Origin: Sphingomonas suaedae
Lineage (GTDB): Bacteria; Pseudomonadota; Alphaproteobacteria; Sphingomonadales; Sphingomonadaceae
Assembly: GCF_007833215.1 (NCBI RefSeq)
Contig: NZ_CP042239.1
Span: 1,116,001-1,180,000 of the forward strand
Direction: 5' to 3'
DNA: 64,000 nt
Below, piece by piece: positions 19,731 to 29,222 of the stretch. The notes under the pieces were generated by a model. The model was given only the letters and a program-made list of their open reading frames with translations, was not told the origin of the DNA and searched no databases. The first letter of the stretch is position 1; each line of letters begins with the position of its first letter. The translations under genes and the position numbers were made by a program.

Positions 19731-20930
19731 ATGACCGAAACCCGCGCTGCATCGCCCGTGATGTCCACCAAGGCCGGCGATCCGGGCGCGTTTGCCCGGT
19801 TCGACCTCGCCCGCGTGCCGTCGCCGTGTTTCGTCGTCGATGCGGCGGCGGTGGAGCGCAACCTCGCGACCATCGCCGATGTGCGCGATCGGGCAGGGGT
19901 GAAGATCCTGCTGGCGCTCAAGGCGTTTTCGATGTGGTCGCTGGGCGATCTGGTCGGCACCTATCTCGACGGCGTCGCGACGTCGGGGCTGTATGAGGCG
20001 AAGCTCGCCAAGGATCATTATCATGGCGAGATCGCAACCTATTGCTCGGGCTACAAGGCCGCCGACATGGCCGAAATCTGCGCAATTTCCGATCATGTGA
20101 TCTTCAACACCCCGTTCCAGCATGCCGCGATGAAGAGCGAACTGGCGGCAGCGCGGGCGCGTGGGGACAAGTTCGAGGTCGGCCTGCGCCTCAATCCGAT
20201 GCACAGCGAGGGCGAGGTCCAGAAATACGATCCCGCGCAACCGCATTCGCGGCTTGGTTTCCCCGCCGATCAGTTGACGGCGGAGCATCTGGAGGGTGTG
20301 GACGGCATCCATGTCCATTCGCTGTGCGAACAGGATTTCCCGCCGCTGCGTCGTACCTGGGAAGCGCTGCGCCCGCGCATCGCGCCCTATCTCGGCCAGC
20401 TCAAATGGCTCAATCTCGGCGGCGGGCATCACATCACGCGCGCCGATTATCAGCGCGATGATCTGGTCGATTTTCTCAAACAGGTCCGCGCGGAAACCGG
20501 CCTTGAGGTGATCCTGGAGCCGGGTGAGGCGATCGCGCTCGATACCGGCATTCTGGTCGGCGAGTTCGTCGATCTGTTCGACAATGGAATGCCGATCGGC
20601 GTGGTCGATATCTCCGCCACTTGCCACATGCCCGATGTGATCGAGGCGCCCTATCGCCCGGCGATGCTGGGTGAAGACGGCGACGTGCTGGTACGGCTGG
20701 GCGGGCCGTCATGCCTGGCGGGCGATATCCTCGGCGACTATCGTTTCCCGGAGCGGCCGGTGCCGGGACAGCGTTTCGCGTTCCTGGATCAGGCGCATTA
20801 TTCGATGGTCAAGACCACGACCTTCAACGGCGTGCCGCTGCCCGCCATCGCGCTCTGGGACAGCCGGAGCGACGATCTGCAGATCGTAAAGACCTTCGGC
20901 TATTCCGATTTCGAGGGGCGTTTGTCCTGA
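19731..20930 (+). CDS. nspC: Carboxynorspermidine decarboxylase
   Basis: A 399-residue PLP-dependent alanine-racemase-fold decarboxylase that removes the carboxyl group from the product of the gene before it. The PLP lysine is K64 in ILLALKAFSMWS; LNLGGGHHIT and LEPGEAIALDTG follow, and the family words NPMHSEGEVQKYDP and HSLCEQDFPPL are present. The ATG at 19731 has TTTTGGAG upstream; an in-frame ATG at 19761 would remove a variable leader. The 3' end overlaps by 31 bases the convergent gene for a 665-residue unknown protein. Confidence 0.95.
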   Translation: MTETRAASPVMSTKAGDPGAFARFDLARVPSPCFVVDAAAVERNLATIADVRDRAGVKILLALKAFSMWSLGDLVGTYLDGVATSGLYEAKLAKDHYHGEIATYCSGYKAADMAEICAISDHVIFNTPFQHAAMKSELAAARARGDKFEVGLRLNPMHSEGEVQKYDPAQPHSRLGFPADQLTAEHLEGVDGIHVHSLCEQDFPPLRRTWEALRPRIAPYLGQLKWLNLGGGHHITRADYQRDDLVDFLKQVRAETGLEVILEPGEAIALDTGILVGEFVDLFDNGMPIGVVDISATCHMPDVIEAPYRPAMLGEDGDVLVRLGGPSCLAGDILGDYRFPERPVPGQRFAFLDQAHYSMVKTTTFNGVPLPAIALWDSRSDDLQIVKTFGYSDFEGRLS

Positions 20931-22897
20931 GGTTCGGGTGCCGGCGATGATTTTCGCCTGATCCACGGTCCGTCGAGCGGGACCGGCCCGTTGATCGGGA
21001 AAGGATCGACCAGATAGCGCCGATAGAGCGCCCCGAGTTCGTCCTGCATCCCCATGCTCGCCACCAGATTGTTGGGAAGCTGGACGATACCCATGATCGC
21101 CAGGATGAACAGGATCGTGTTGGTGCGCCGTTCGGCATAGCTGCTGCGCAGGCCCGACACGTCCTCGACCAGCGATTCGATGCGATCGACGGTTTCGTGC
21201 GCGTCCTTGAACCGCGTTTCGGTGCCGCTCTTGGCGCGAACCGCCGCCAGCGCCGCCGTTTCCTTGGGGTAGCGAAAGATATTACCCGACCGGTGGATCG
21301 ACGCCCAGCGGAACAGTTCGAGCCGCCGCCGGATATTTTGCTCGAGGATGCCGACATTGGTCAGGAACATCTCGTCCGCGCGGTCGAGCACGTCGCGGAC
21401 ATCGGCCATCGGACGCGAGCGGGCATGGTCGAAGCGGAGCCGGGTGGCGCCAAACAGGCGGAAGACCGGTCGGATCAGCCTGGCGAATTGCGCACCCATC
21501 CAGCGCCGCAGGCTGAATGACCGGCGCGGCGCGTAGATCATGTCGCCGATCCCCTTTTCGAGTTCGCTGACGACCAGTTCGTCATGCACCGCGACGAGGA
21601 AGGTGAGCAGCAGATAGGGACAGGTGCCCAGCTTTGGGCGTCCCCGCTGGTAGGATCGCCAGCTCTTCGCGATCTCGATCATCATGCTGGGATGGATGAA
21701 CAGCGCGGATTCGACCGAATTGGCGGTGGGGCGGGTCGAATCATGGATTTCCGAATCATCCTGGGCCGGGAAGTCCGGCACCCCCTGCACCAGCCCGGCG
21801 ATCGCGAGCAGCGGACGTTCGAACGTCGCACCGTCCTTGTTGACATGCCATTCGACGTCGCCGTCCTGCGCCGCGTGACGATCGCGCCACTCCGCATCGG
21901 ATTTAAGCATCATCGCAACGGGGCAGGTCGGCGGTTCCGCCGTCGTCGCGCCCGCCGAATCCCTCGCCGCCCGCGCAGCGGTGACCGTGGCGCGATGCGC
22001 GTCGGTACGGCGCCCCTGGTCGTACATGTCGATGGCGCAGGAGGTTACGCCGAACAGCGCGTCGCTCTCGATGCCCAGGCAGAGCCGGTGCAGCGCATCG
22101 GCGTCGAGCGGCTTGCGGACGAAGCCGGGCGTGGCGAGGCCATAGGCGCGGATAATGTCGCGGATGCCATTGGGCGGTCCGTGCGGCTCGTCTTCGATCT
22201 GCCGCAGCCTTTCTTCGGCAAAGTCCACCAGCGACAGGGCCGTCCCCTGCGGTTCGGTGGAAAAGCCGCCGCACTCGACATTGGTCGCATCGCTATCGGG
22301 GCTGAGCGCGAACTGCTGAAGCTGAAGCAGCGCATATTCGTCCATCAGCCCTTCGGCGGGGCTTTGCGGCTTTTCATGCGCCTGGGTCAGGGTGAACAGG
22401 TAGAAAATCCGGCCGCTGTCGAACGCGCAGAAGGAATCGCGCAGGCAGAATTCGATGCGTCGCCGATCTTCCGGCACCAGCAGCACGGTGGTCGTGCCCT
22501 CGTACAGATATTCCCAGCTTTCGCCACGCTGGAACCAGACCTGCCGGGTGCGGCAATTTTCGGGGGCGGCGGAGGCGAGGAACAGAAAGGGGCGGCCATT
22601 GGTGCCGGGCGGGCCGGTCGTCACATCGTCGAGGAAGGACCGAACCGGCTCGACCAGCTTGTCGAAGGCGGGCGTATCGTCATGCGCCAGCCGGTCCACC
22701 AACGCGCGCAGCCGGAAGGCGACGCGATCTTCCTGATTGCCATGGCGGCGGGTCAGCTTGCGCAGCTCCCGCCCGAGGCGGGATCGTTCGTAGCTGATCT
22801 CGAATGCGAAGGTGAGTGATGTGCGCGCGAGCCCCGGGAACACCGGCGCCTCACGCCTGTCCTGCCGTGTGTCATTTCTGTTCGGCGTGTCGCTCAT
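20900..22897 (-). CDS. Unrecognised 665-residue protein with C-terminal membrane helix
   Basis: No family was recognised. The protein is soluble-looking over most of its length, with hydrophobic stretches at about residues 425-440 (YLLLTFLVAVHDELVV) and 593-615 (TNTILFILAIMGIVQLPNNL). A charged, helical region precedes the last helix, and a short Pro/Lys/Ser-rich tail follows it. The arrangement of a long helix plus membrane segment near the end recalls CorA-type channels, but the CorA GMN motif is not in its usual place, and only an isolated MGM is seen. Start and strand are supported by codon usage and by the 31-base overlap with the convergent nspC. Role unknown. Confidence 0.75.
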   Translation of the reverse strand: MSDTPNRNDTRQDRREAPVFPGLARTSLTFAFEISYERSRLGRELRKLTRRHGNQEDRVAFRLRALVDRLAHDDTPAFDKLVEPVRSFLDDVTTGPPGTNGRPFLFLASAAPENCRTRQVWFQRGESWEYLYEGTTTVLLVPEDRRRIEFCLRDSFCAFDSGRIFYLFTLTQAHEKPQSPAEGLMDEYALLQLQQFALSPDSDATNVECGGFSTEPQGTALSLVDFAEERLRQIEDEPHGPPNGIRDIIRAYGLATPGFVRKPLDADALHRLCLGIESDALFGVTSCAIDMYDQGRRTDAHRATVTAARAARDSAGATTAEPPTCPVAMMLKSDAEWRDRHAAQDGDVEWHVNKDGATFERPLLAIAGLVQGVPDFPAQDDSEIHDSTRPTANSVESALFIHPSMMIEIAKSWRSYQRGRPKLGTCPYLLLTFLVAVHDELVVSELEKGIGDMIYAPRRSFSLRRWMGAQFARLIRPVFRLFGATRLRFDHARSRPMADVRDVLDRADEMFLTNVGILEQNIRRRLELFRWASIHRSGNIFRYPKETAALAAVRAKSGTETRFKDAHETVDRIESLVEDVSGLRSSYAERRTNTILFILAIMGIVQLPNNLVASMGMQDELGALYRRYLVDPFPINGPVPLDGPWIRRKSSPAPEPQDKRPSKSE

Positions 22898-22999
22898 CCA
22901 GCCCCCCGGCCCCTGATGATCGCGAGGTTAGCAGCGCTTGCGGTCATGCCAAGAGGGCGGGGCTTCCGATTGCTGCGTTGCGGTGATAGGCGGCGGCCC

Positions 23000-24868
23000 A
23001 TGCTGAACCTTTCCGCCGTCACCGTCCGCCTTGGCGGCCGCGTCATCATCGACCGCGCCAGCGCCGCCCTGCCCCCCCGCGGGCGGATCGGGCTGGTCGG
23101 GCGCAACGGCGCGGGCAAATCCACTTTGGTCAAGGTGATCGCCGGGCAGATCGACCCGGACGAGGGCAGCGCCGAAATGCCGCGCGGCGCGCGCATCGGC
23201 TATGTCGCGCAGGAAGCTCCGGCGGGGAAGACCACGCCGTTCGAGACGGTGCTGGCCGCAGATACAGAGCGCGCGGCGCTGATGGCCGAGGCGGAGGGGC
23301 TGGAAGACCCGCACCGGCTGGGGGAGATTCACGAGCGGCTGGGGGCGATCGATGCCTATTCGGCGCCGTCGCGTGCGGCGCGGATTCTGGTCGGTCTGGG
23401 GTTCGACGAGGAGGCGCAGCACCGGCCGCTCGACAGTTTTTCGGGCGGGTGGCGGATGCGCGTGGCGCTCGCGGCACTGTTGTTCAGCCAGCCCGACCTC
23501 CTGCTGCTCGACGAACCGTCCAACCATCTCGATCTGGAAGCCGTGCTCTGGTTGGAGGACTTCCTGACCTCCTACCCGGCGACGATCGTCATCGTCAGCC
23601 ATGAGCGCGACTTTCTGAACAATGTCGTCGATCACATCCTGCACCTCGAGCGCGGCAAGCTGACGCTGTACCCGGGGGGGTACGACAGTTTCGAGCGCCA
23701 GCGCGCCGAACGGCAGGCGCAGCAGGCGGCGGCGCGCGAGAAGCAGCTCGCCGAGCGGGAAAAGCTGCAGGACTATGTCGCGCGCAACTCCGCCCGGGCA
23801 TCGACCGCCAAACAGGCACAATCGCGCGCCAAGGCGCTGGCCCGGATGCAACCGATCGCCGCGGTGGTCGACGATCCGACCTTGTCCTTCGGCTTTCCCG
23901 ATCCCGATCAGCTGCGCCCGCCGCTGATCACTCTCGACCATGCCAGCGTCGGCTATGACGGCAAGCCGATCCTTCAGCGGTTGAACCTGCGCATCGATCC
24001 CGATGACCGCATCGCACTGCTGGGCCGCAACGGGAATGGCAAGACGACGCTGGCGCGGCTGCTCGCGGCGCAGCTGACCCCGTTGGAGGGTGAGAAATCG
24101 GCATCGGGCAAGATGCGGGTGGGCTATTTTACCCAATATCAGGTCGAGGAACTGCACAGCGACGAGACGCCGTTCGATCATATGCAGCGGCTGATGGACG
24201 GGCAGAAGCCGTCGGCGGTGCGCGCGCAGCTCGGCCGGTTCGGCTTTGCCGGCGACAAGGCGATGACGCAGGTCGGCAAGCTGTCAGGCGGGGAGCGTGC
24301 GCGGCTGGCGCTGGCGCTTATCACCCGCGATGCGCCGCACATACTGATCCTCGACGAGCCGACCAACCATCTCGACGTCGATTCGCGTGAGGCGCTGATC
24401 CAGGCGCTGACCGCCTATCAGGGCTGTGTCGTGATCGTCAGCCATGACCGCCACATGATCGAGATGACCGCGGACCGGCTGGTGCTGGTCGATCAGGGGA
24501 CTGCGCGGCCCTTCGACGGCAATCTGGACGATTATATCGCCTTCGTGCTCGCAAAGGAGCCGAAGGCCGAAGGCGCCAGGGGCGGTGTCAACCGCAAGGA
24601 CGCGCGACGCGAAGCGGCGGAGGCGCGCGAAAAGGGCAATGCGATGCGCAAGGCCGCAAAGGCAGCGGAAGCGGAGCTGGCGAAGCTGAACGAACGACTG
24701 TCGGGGATCGACCGGGCGATGTTCGATCCCGCAAGCGCCGCGCCCGACCTGACCAAGCTGACCATGACCGAGCTGATGAAGCTGCGCGACGGGGTGACGA
24801 AGCAGATCGAGGCAGCGGAAGAGACGTGGCTGGAGGCACAGGAAGCGCTGGAGTCGCTAGCGGCCTGA
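23000..24868 (+). CDS. ABC-F family ATPase (Uup/YheS-like)
   Basis: 622 residues with two ATPase domains and no membrane segments, the ABC-F plan of ribosome-associated translation factors. Domain 1 has Walker A GRNGAGKST, signature FSGGWRMRVAL and Walker B LLLLDEPSNHLD. Domain 2 has GRNGNGKTT, LSGGERARLAL and ILILDEPTNHLD. A basic, Gln/Arg-rich linker joins them, and a coiled-coil-rich tail (about 535-620) ends the protein. The ATG at 23000 begins MLNLSAVTVRLGG; an upstream in-frame start at 22916 would add a Gly/Arg-rich leader. The exact subfamily is not fixed by sequence reading alone. Confidence 0.95.
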   Translation: MLNLSAVTVRLGGRVIIDRASAALPPRGRIGLVGRNGAGKSTLVKVIAGQIDPDEGSAEMPRGARIGYVAQEAPAGKTTPFETVLAADTERAALMAEAEGLEDPHRLGEIHERLGAIDAYSAPSRAARILVGLGFDEEAQHRPLDSFSGGWRMRVALAALLFSQPDLLLLDEPSNHLDLEAVLWLEDFLTSYPATIVIVSHERDFLNNVVDHILHLERGKLTLYPGGYDSFERQRAERQAQQAAAREKQLAEREKLQDYVARNSARASTAKQAQSRAKALARMQPIAAVVDDPTLSFGFPDPDQLRPPLITLDHASVGYDGKPILQRLNLRIDPDDRIALLGRNGNGKTTLARLLAAQLTPLEGEKSASGKMRVGYFTQYQVEELHSDETPFDHMQRLMDGQKPSAVRAQLGRFGFAGDKAMTQVGKLSGGERARLALALITRDAPHILILDEPTNHLDVDSREALIQALTAYQGCVVIVSHDRHMIEMTADRLVLVDQGTARPFDGNLDDYIAFVLAKEPKAEGARGGVNRKDARREAAEAREKGNAMRKAAKAAEAELAKLNERLSGIDRAMFDPASAAPDLTKLTMTELMKLRDGVTKQIEAAEETWLEAQEALESLAA

Positions 24869-24949
24869 CGGCGTACACACCGAATCTCGGAAAGTTGCAC
24901 CCCCGCAACAAATCCGCCACCCTCCCGTCGAATAGGGGGAGGGACCGTC

Positions 24950-25381
24950 ATGCAATCCGCCATCTTCGCACCCGTCATCACGCTCATCGGCTGGACGCTC
25001 GTCATGTGGCTATGGATGTACGCCACCCGCATCCCCGCGATGAAGCGCGCGGGGATCGACGTCGCCAACCTGACGGGCGGAACCGGCTCCGACCTCAAAA
25101 AGGTGATCCCCGCCAAGCAGCAATGGCCCGCCGACAATTACAACCACCTACTCGAACAGCCGGTGCTGTTCTACGCGGTCGCGATCGTCCTCGCGCTGAT
25201 GGAGCAGGGCGATAATCTGAACGCCACCATCGCCTGGGCCTATGTCGGATTACGCATCGCCCACAGCCTCGTCCAGGTCACCACCAACCGGGTCATCGTG
25301 CGATTCGCGCTGTTCTCACTCGCGACGATCGTGCTGATGATGCTGACGGTGCACGCGGCGATGGCGTATTGGGGAAGCTAA
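24950..25381 (+). CDS. MAPEG family membrane protein
   Basis: 143 residues with four transmembrane helices, matching the MAPEG fold of membrane eicosanoid/glutathione enzymes. Characteristic words are the amphipathic loop after helix 1 (MKRAGIDVANLTGGTGSDL), DNYNHLLEQPVLFYAVA, and AYVGLRIAHSLVQVTTNRV. Bacterial members often lack a known substrate. A GAGGGA sequence precedes the ATG. It follows the ABC-F gene by 81 bases on the same strand. Confidence 0.9.
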   Translation: MQSAIFAPVITLIGWTLVMWLWMYATRIPAMKRAGIDVANLTGGTGSDLKKVIPAKQQWPADNYNHLLEQPVLFYAVAIVLALMEQGDNLNATIAWAYVGLRIAHSLVQVTTNRVIVRFALFSLATIVLMMLTVHAAMAYWGS

Positions 25382-25463
25382 ATTCGGCAGACGCACCCGA
25401 TTTGAGAAGGGCGTAATCCCAAAGACATTGCCGACTTATCGCGGCCGTGTCATCCGTGAGGCA

Positions 25464-25622
25464 ATGGAGAATAGTCTGGAAACTGCGGCGCTGATCCTTG
25501 GTCTTTTGATCAGCGTAGTGCTGTGGGCCTGCGGCGAACGCATCATCGCTATCGCGCTATTTCTGACCGACGCGCTCGGTTGGATACTCATTTGGCTACT
25601 ATCATCTAGAAGCGAGTATTGA
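25464..25622 (+). CDS. Small two-helix membrane protein, unknown
   Basis: 52 residues from an ATG at 25464 with GAGG two bases upstream; a TTG at 25428 would add 12 residues. Two hydrophobic segments (TAALILGLLISVVLWACG and IAIALFLTDALGWILIWLL) are joined by a short polar turn. No family was recognised. The base composition is visibly AT-richer than its neighbours, so it may be a recent arrival or a weakly constrained gene. The gap to the next gene is 22 bases, and that gene is convergent. Confidence 0.5.
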   Translation: MENSLETAALILGLLISVVLWACGERIIAIALFLTDALGWILIWLLSSRSEY

Positions 25623-25644
25623 GTCGGCGCACTCGATAGTTAAC

Positions 25645-27534
25645 TCACCCAAACAACCGCCCCAAACTCCGCTCCAGCATCATCAGCTGCCACAAGGTCC
25701 GCCCATGCTCGGCGCGCCCGGAGCGATGCTCCTCCGCCAGGCGCGCGATCGCCTTGGACTCAAACCACCCGCTCCCCGCCAGCACGCGCGAGCGCGCCAG
25801 CCCCGCCGCCTCGTCCGCCAGCCCCTTGCGGAACCAAGCCGACACCGGCGTCACAAACCCCATCTTGGGCCGGTACAGCACCTCTTTCGGCAGATACGGC
25901 TCCAGCGCCCTTTTCATCAGCCACTTGCCCTGCCCGCCCCGGATCCGCATTGAAGCGGGCAAAGTCGCCGCAAACTCCACGAAGCGATAATCCAGCAACG
26001 GTTCGCGCGCTTCCAGGCTCACCGCCATGCTTGTCCGGTCCATCTTGGTCAGGATGTCGCCGGGCAGCCAGTGCTTGAAATCCGCATATTGCGCACGGTC
26101 CAGCCCATCGCGCGCCGGAGCCTCCCGCATCGTCTCGACATAACGCGTCTCGGCGCGATGGTCACCGAGCGTCGCCCGCGCCGCATCGGTATAAAGGCCA
26201 AAGCGCACCCCCGGCCTGGTCACCCCAACCGCCTTGGCATAGGCAGCCCCCCCCTCGTCCGCCAAGGCCAGCAACGTGGTCTTCGCGCGCAACGGCCGCG
26301 GCGCCCAGTCGGCCTTGGGATAGACCCGCCCCAGCGCCCCGAACATGCCGCGCACTGATGACGGCAGCACCGAGCGCACCCGCTCCTCCGCCGCGTGGAA
26401 TTTGTACCGCCGGTATCCGGCCAGCGCCTCATCCGCGCCGTCGCCAGACAACGCCACCGTCACGCTATCGCGCGCCAATTCGCACACGCGATACGTCGCC
26501 AGCGCGGAAGCGTCGGCAAAAGGCTCATCGAAATGATGGACCAGCGTGTCGATCAGCGCGAAATCATCCGCCGCGACATTGCGAACCCGGTGATCGGTGC
26601 GAAACCGCTCGGCGATCAGCGCCGCGTGCGCGCTTTCGTCATAGCCCGCCTCGTCGAACCCGATGGTACAGGTCTTCACCGCCGCCCGGCTCGCCTCGGC
26701 CATGAGCGCGACCACCGCGCTCGAATCCACCCCACCCGACAGGAACGCCCCCAGCGGCACGTCGGCGATCATCCGCGAACGCACCGCATCGCGCAGATGC
26801 TGGATCAGCTCCGCCTCCAGATCGCGCGCCGAACCCTTGGCCCGTTGCGAAAAATCGACGTCCCACCATTTGACCGGCGCGGGCACCGGCCTTCCCCGCT
26901 CCAGCAACAGATAATGTCCGGCGGGCAGCTTCTTGACCCCCGCCAAAATCGACGCATCATCGGGGACGTAGCCCAGCCCCAGAAAATCCTCGACCGCGGT
27001 AAAATCGGGCGTCCGCCGGAACAGCGGATGGGCCAGCAGCCCCTTGATCTCCGATGCGAACGCCACCGCGCCATCCGACAGCTCGGCATAATGAAGCGGC
27101 TTCACCCCCAGCCGGTCGCGCGCGAGCAGCAGCGATTGCGACCGCGCATCGTACAGCGCAAAGGCGAACATGCCGTTGAGCCGCTCCAGCAGCCCCACGC
27201 CCCATGCGCGCCAGCCATGTAACAGCACTTCGGTATCGCTATGGCTGACAAACCGCGCGCCCTTCGCCTCCAGCTCGGCGCGCACCTGTTGAAAATTATA
27301 GATTTCGCCATTGAAGCTGACGACGACATCGCCCGCGCTCGTCGCCATCGGCTGCCCGCCGCCCGCCAGGTCGATGATCGACAGCCGCCGATGCCCGAGC
27401 CCGACGCCCGGCGCGGTCCACACCCCTGCCCCATCCGGCCCGCGATGCACCAGCGCATCGGTCATCGCCCGCACCCGCGCCGGTTCCACCGGTTTGGGCG
27501 TTCCCGGATAGTAAAGGCCAGCTATGCCGCACAT
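25645..27534 (-). CDS. XrtA/PEP-CTERM system amidotransferase (asparagine synthase-like)
   Basis: 629 residues. The N-terminus is a class II glutaminase with the catalytic Cys2 in MCGIAGLYYPG and the GLGHRRLSIID and FNGEIYNF motifs. The synthetase half has the PP-loop SGGVDSSAVVALM and a later SGDGADEALAGYRRY. The presence next to exosortase A fits the amidotransferase subfamily of that locus, thought to amidate a sugar of the exopolysaccharide. It is the last gene of the leftward XrtA run, separated from xrtA by 149 bases that hold a repeat. The first methionine is used since Cys2 must be at the N-terminus. Confidence 0.93.
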   Translation of the reverse strand: MCGIAGLYYPGTPKPVEPARVRAMTDALVHRGPDGAGVWTAPGVGLGHRRLSIIDLAGGGQPMATSAGDVVVSFNGEIYNFQQVRAELEAKGARFVSHSDTEVLLHGWRAWGVGLLERLNGMFAFALYDARSQSLLLARDRLGVKPLHYAELSDGAVAFASEIKGLLAHPLFRRTPDFTAVEDFLGLGYVPDDASILAGVKKLPAGHYLLLERGRPVPAPVKWWDVDFSQRAKGSARDLEAELIQHLRDAVRSRMIADVPLGAFLSGGVDSSAVVALMAEASRAAVKTCTIGFDEAGYDESAHAALIAERFRTDHRVRNVAADDFALIDTLVHHFDEPFADASALATYRVCELARDSVTVALSGDGADEALAGYRRYKFHAAEERVRSVLPSSVRGMFGALGRVYPKADWAPRPLRAKTTLLALADEGGAAYAKAVGVTRPGVRFGLYTDAARATLGDHRAETRYVETMREAPARDGLDRAQYADFKHWLPGDILTKMDRTSMAVSLEAREPLLDYRFVEFAATLPASMRIRGGQGKWLMKRALEPYLPKEVLYRPKMGFVTPVSAWFRKGLADEAAGLARSRVLAGSGWFESKAIARLAEEHRSGRAEHGRTLWQLMMLERSLGRLFG

Positions 27535-27583
27535 CGTGTCGTGAACCCCGCCCGCATTTCCGCCCGGCCCCTAACCCGTTTGG

Positions 27584-27675
27584 CCTGAGCTTGTCGAAGG
27601 CCGATTCCTGCGCTCTCGATCAACCGCCCCAAACCATCGCCGGGACTGGCCCTTCGACAGGCTCAGGGCAAAGGG
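27584..27675. repeat. Interspersed inverted repeat, family B
   Basis: About 92 bases with an outer dyad of CCTGAGCTTGTCGAAGG at 27584-27600 and CCCTTCGACAGGCTCAGG at 27650-27667. The arms differ at few positions and enclose about 49 unrelated bases. It sits in the gap between the amidotransferase and exosortase genes. It is a different family from the two copies at 13.5 and 19.6 kb. A role in mRNA stability or termination is possible but not shown. Confidence 0.8.
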
Positions 27676-27683
27676 CGGGTGAG

Positions 27684-29222
27684 CTATTGGCTTCCCGCCG
27701 CCCGATCCGCCAGTGCGGCCACCGGCGGCATCGCCCCCAAAAAGCGCTTGATCGCCGCGCGTGTCGGGAGGTCGGTCTTCTCCGCAGACACCATCACCGC
27801 AACCGCGCGCTGGCGACCGCCCAGCATCTTCGCCTTCAGCGTCTCCGCCTTCACCCGCGACGGGCTGCCGGTCACCACGTCGCCGACGCGATACCAGCTG
27901 ACGACCTCGCGCTCGACAGGACCCGGTGCAGTCATCCGCATTGCGCTCCCGCCCTCCAGCGTGGGCAGGTCCTCGATCCGCACCCAGCTGTCATTCTCCC
28001 GGATCGCGCCCTGACCGAACCCGACCAGCTCCTTGCCCTCGCGCTGGCTCGAATAGACCGCCAGCACCAGATCGACCTGCGCGCCCATCCCGTCGGAATA
28101 GCGCGTCATCACGAAATGATCCGCACCCGGAAAGTTCGGCGTCCATGCCGCGCGGGTGCTGAGCGGCACCTGTGTCCAGCCGGCGATTTGCGGCGCGGCA
28201 ATCCTGGCCGGCAGCGTATCGGCGCGCGCGGCAATCACTCCGGCCCAGGCCATGAACAGGCTCACCGCGCACAGCGACGTCAGCGCCACCACCGCAGGCA
28301 CCTGCGCAGTGCCCGGCCAGCGCGCCTGCAGCTTCGCCGCGTCGAACCACGGCGCGTCCGGATCGCGGTCGAACCATTTCCAGCCGATCGCCAGCACGCC
28401 CGCCATCACCACGCCGAAGAAGACCCAGCCATAAACGATATGGTCATATCCCGTCGCCGCCTCGACCGAAGTGAGATAGGCGGCATAGACCGTCCCGAAT
28501 GCGCGAACGCCATTGGCGATCATCGGCACGATCAGCGCGACCGCGATGAACGCCGCCCGCCGCGTCCAGCTGACGTAACAGACATTGGCGACCAGCGCGC
28601 CATAGGCGATCATCGCAATCACGAATTTCGCGCCCGAACAGGCTTCGGCAACTTCGAAATAGCCATTGGGCGTGGTGATCAGCACGCCATCGACATGCGC
28701 AGGCACGCCGAACAGGTCGAGCAACGGCACCAGAATCGCAACCGTCAGATCCTGGAGCGGTTTTTCCAGCGCCTCGCCGAAGGGCACGAGAAACAGCATA
28801 TAGGCCAGCGGGAACAGCAGCGCGCGGACGACATTGGGTCCCAACAGCGCGACCACCGCTCCCTGCAACATTACGACCAGTCCCAGATGACGGAACAGCG
28901 CCACCCCCGCCGCATCGCCGATCAGCCAGACGAATGCGCCGCCTGCGACCGCCACCAGGCCGGGCCACCAGGCGGCGGGCGGCACCTTGGCCAGTTCCTC
29001 CCGCCGCTGCCACACCAGCCATCCGACCACCGGCGCGACGAACAGGCAGTGCCCAAAGGTGGTGTTGGTCCAATAGATCGTGGCGAGGTCGCCGACATCG
29101 CGGTGGAACAGCAACAGCAGGGCGGCCCATACGCCCGCGAGCAACGCAGCGTGCCTGCGCCAGCGCGCATCGAACGTCGCGCCGTCCGCAGCAAACCGGA
29201 TTTCTGCCGTCGTCGCAGTCAT
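27684..29222 (-). CDS. xrtA: Exosortase A fused to an EpsI-type domain
   Basis: A 512-residue inner-membrane protein. The first half is exosortase, a multi-pass transpeptidase that recognises PEP-CTERM tails: catalytic C195 in EVAEACSGAKF, R240 in ANGVRAFG and H261 in YDHIVYGWVFF. The second half, from about residue 290, is an EpsI-like periplasmic domain (IAGWTQVPL, VDLVLAVYSSQREG, VVSWYRVGD), so the two proteins that are separate in some bacteria are fused here. The ATG overlaps the stop of the glycosyltransferase gene (ATGA). No PEP-CTERM substrate gene was seen in the window. Confidence 0.95.
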   Translation of the reverse strand: MTATTAEIRFAADGATFDARWRRHAALLAGVWAALLLLFHRDVGDLATIYWTNTTFGHCLFVAPVVGWLVWQRREELAKVPPAAWWPGLVAVAGGAFVWLIGDAAGVALFRHLGLVVMLQGAVVALLGPNVVRALLFPLAYMLFLVPFGEALEKPLQDLTVAILVPLLDLFGVPAHVDGVLITTPNGYFEVAEACSGAKFVIAMIAYGALVANVCYVSWTRRAAFIAVALIVPMIANGVRAFGTVYAAYLTSVEAATGYDHIVYGWVFFGVVMAGVLAIGWKWFDRDPDAPWFDAAKLQARWPGTAQVPAVVALTSLCAVSLFMAWAGVIAARADTLPARIAAPQIAGWTQVPLSTRAAWTPNFPGADHFVMTRYSDGMGAQVDLVLAVYSSQREGKELVGFGQGAIRENDSWVRIEDLPTLEGGSAMRMTAPGPVEREVVSWYRVGDVVTGSPSRVKAETLKAKMLGGRQRAVAVMVSAEKTDLPTRAAIKRFLGAMPPVAALADRAAGSQ

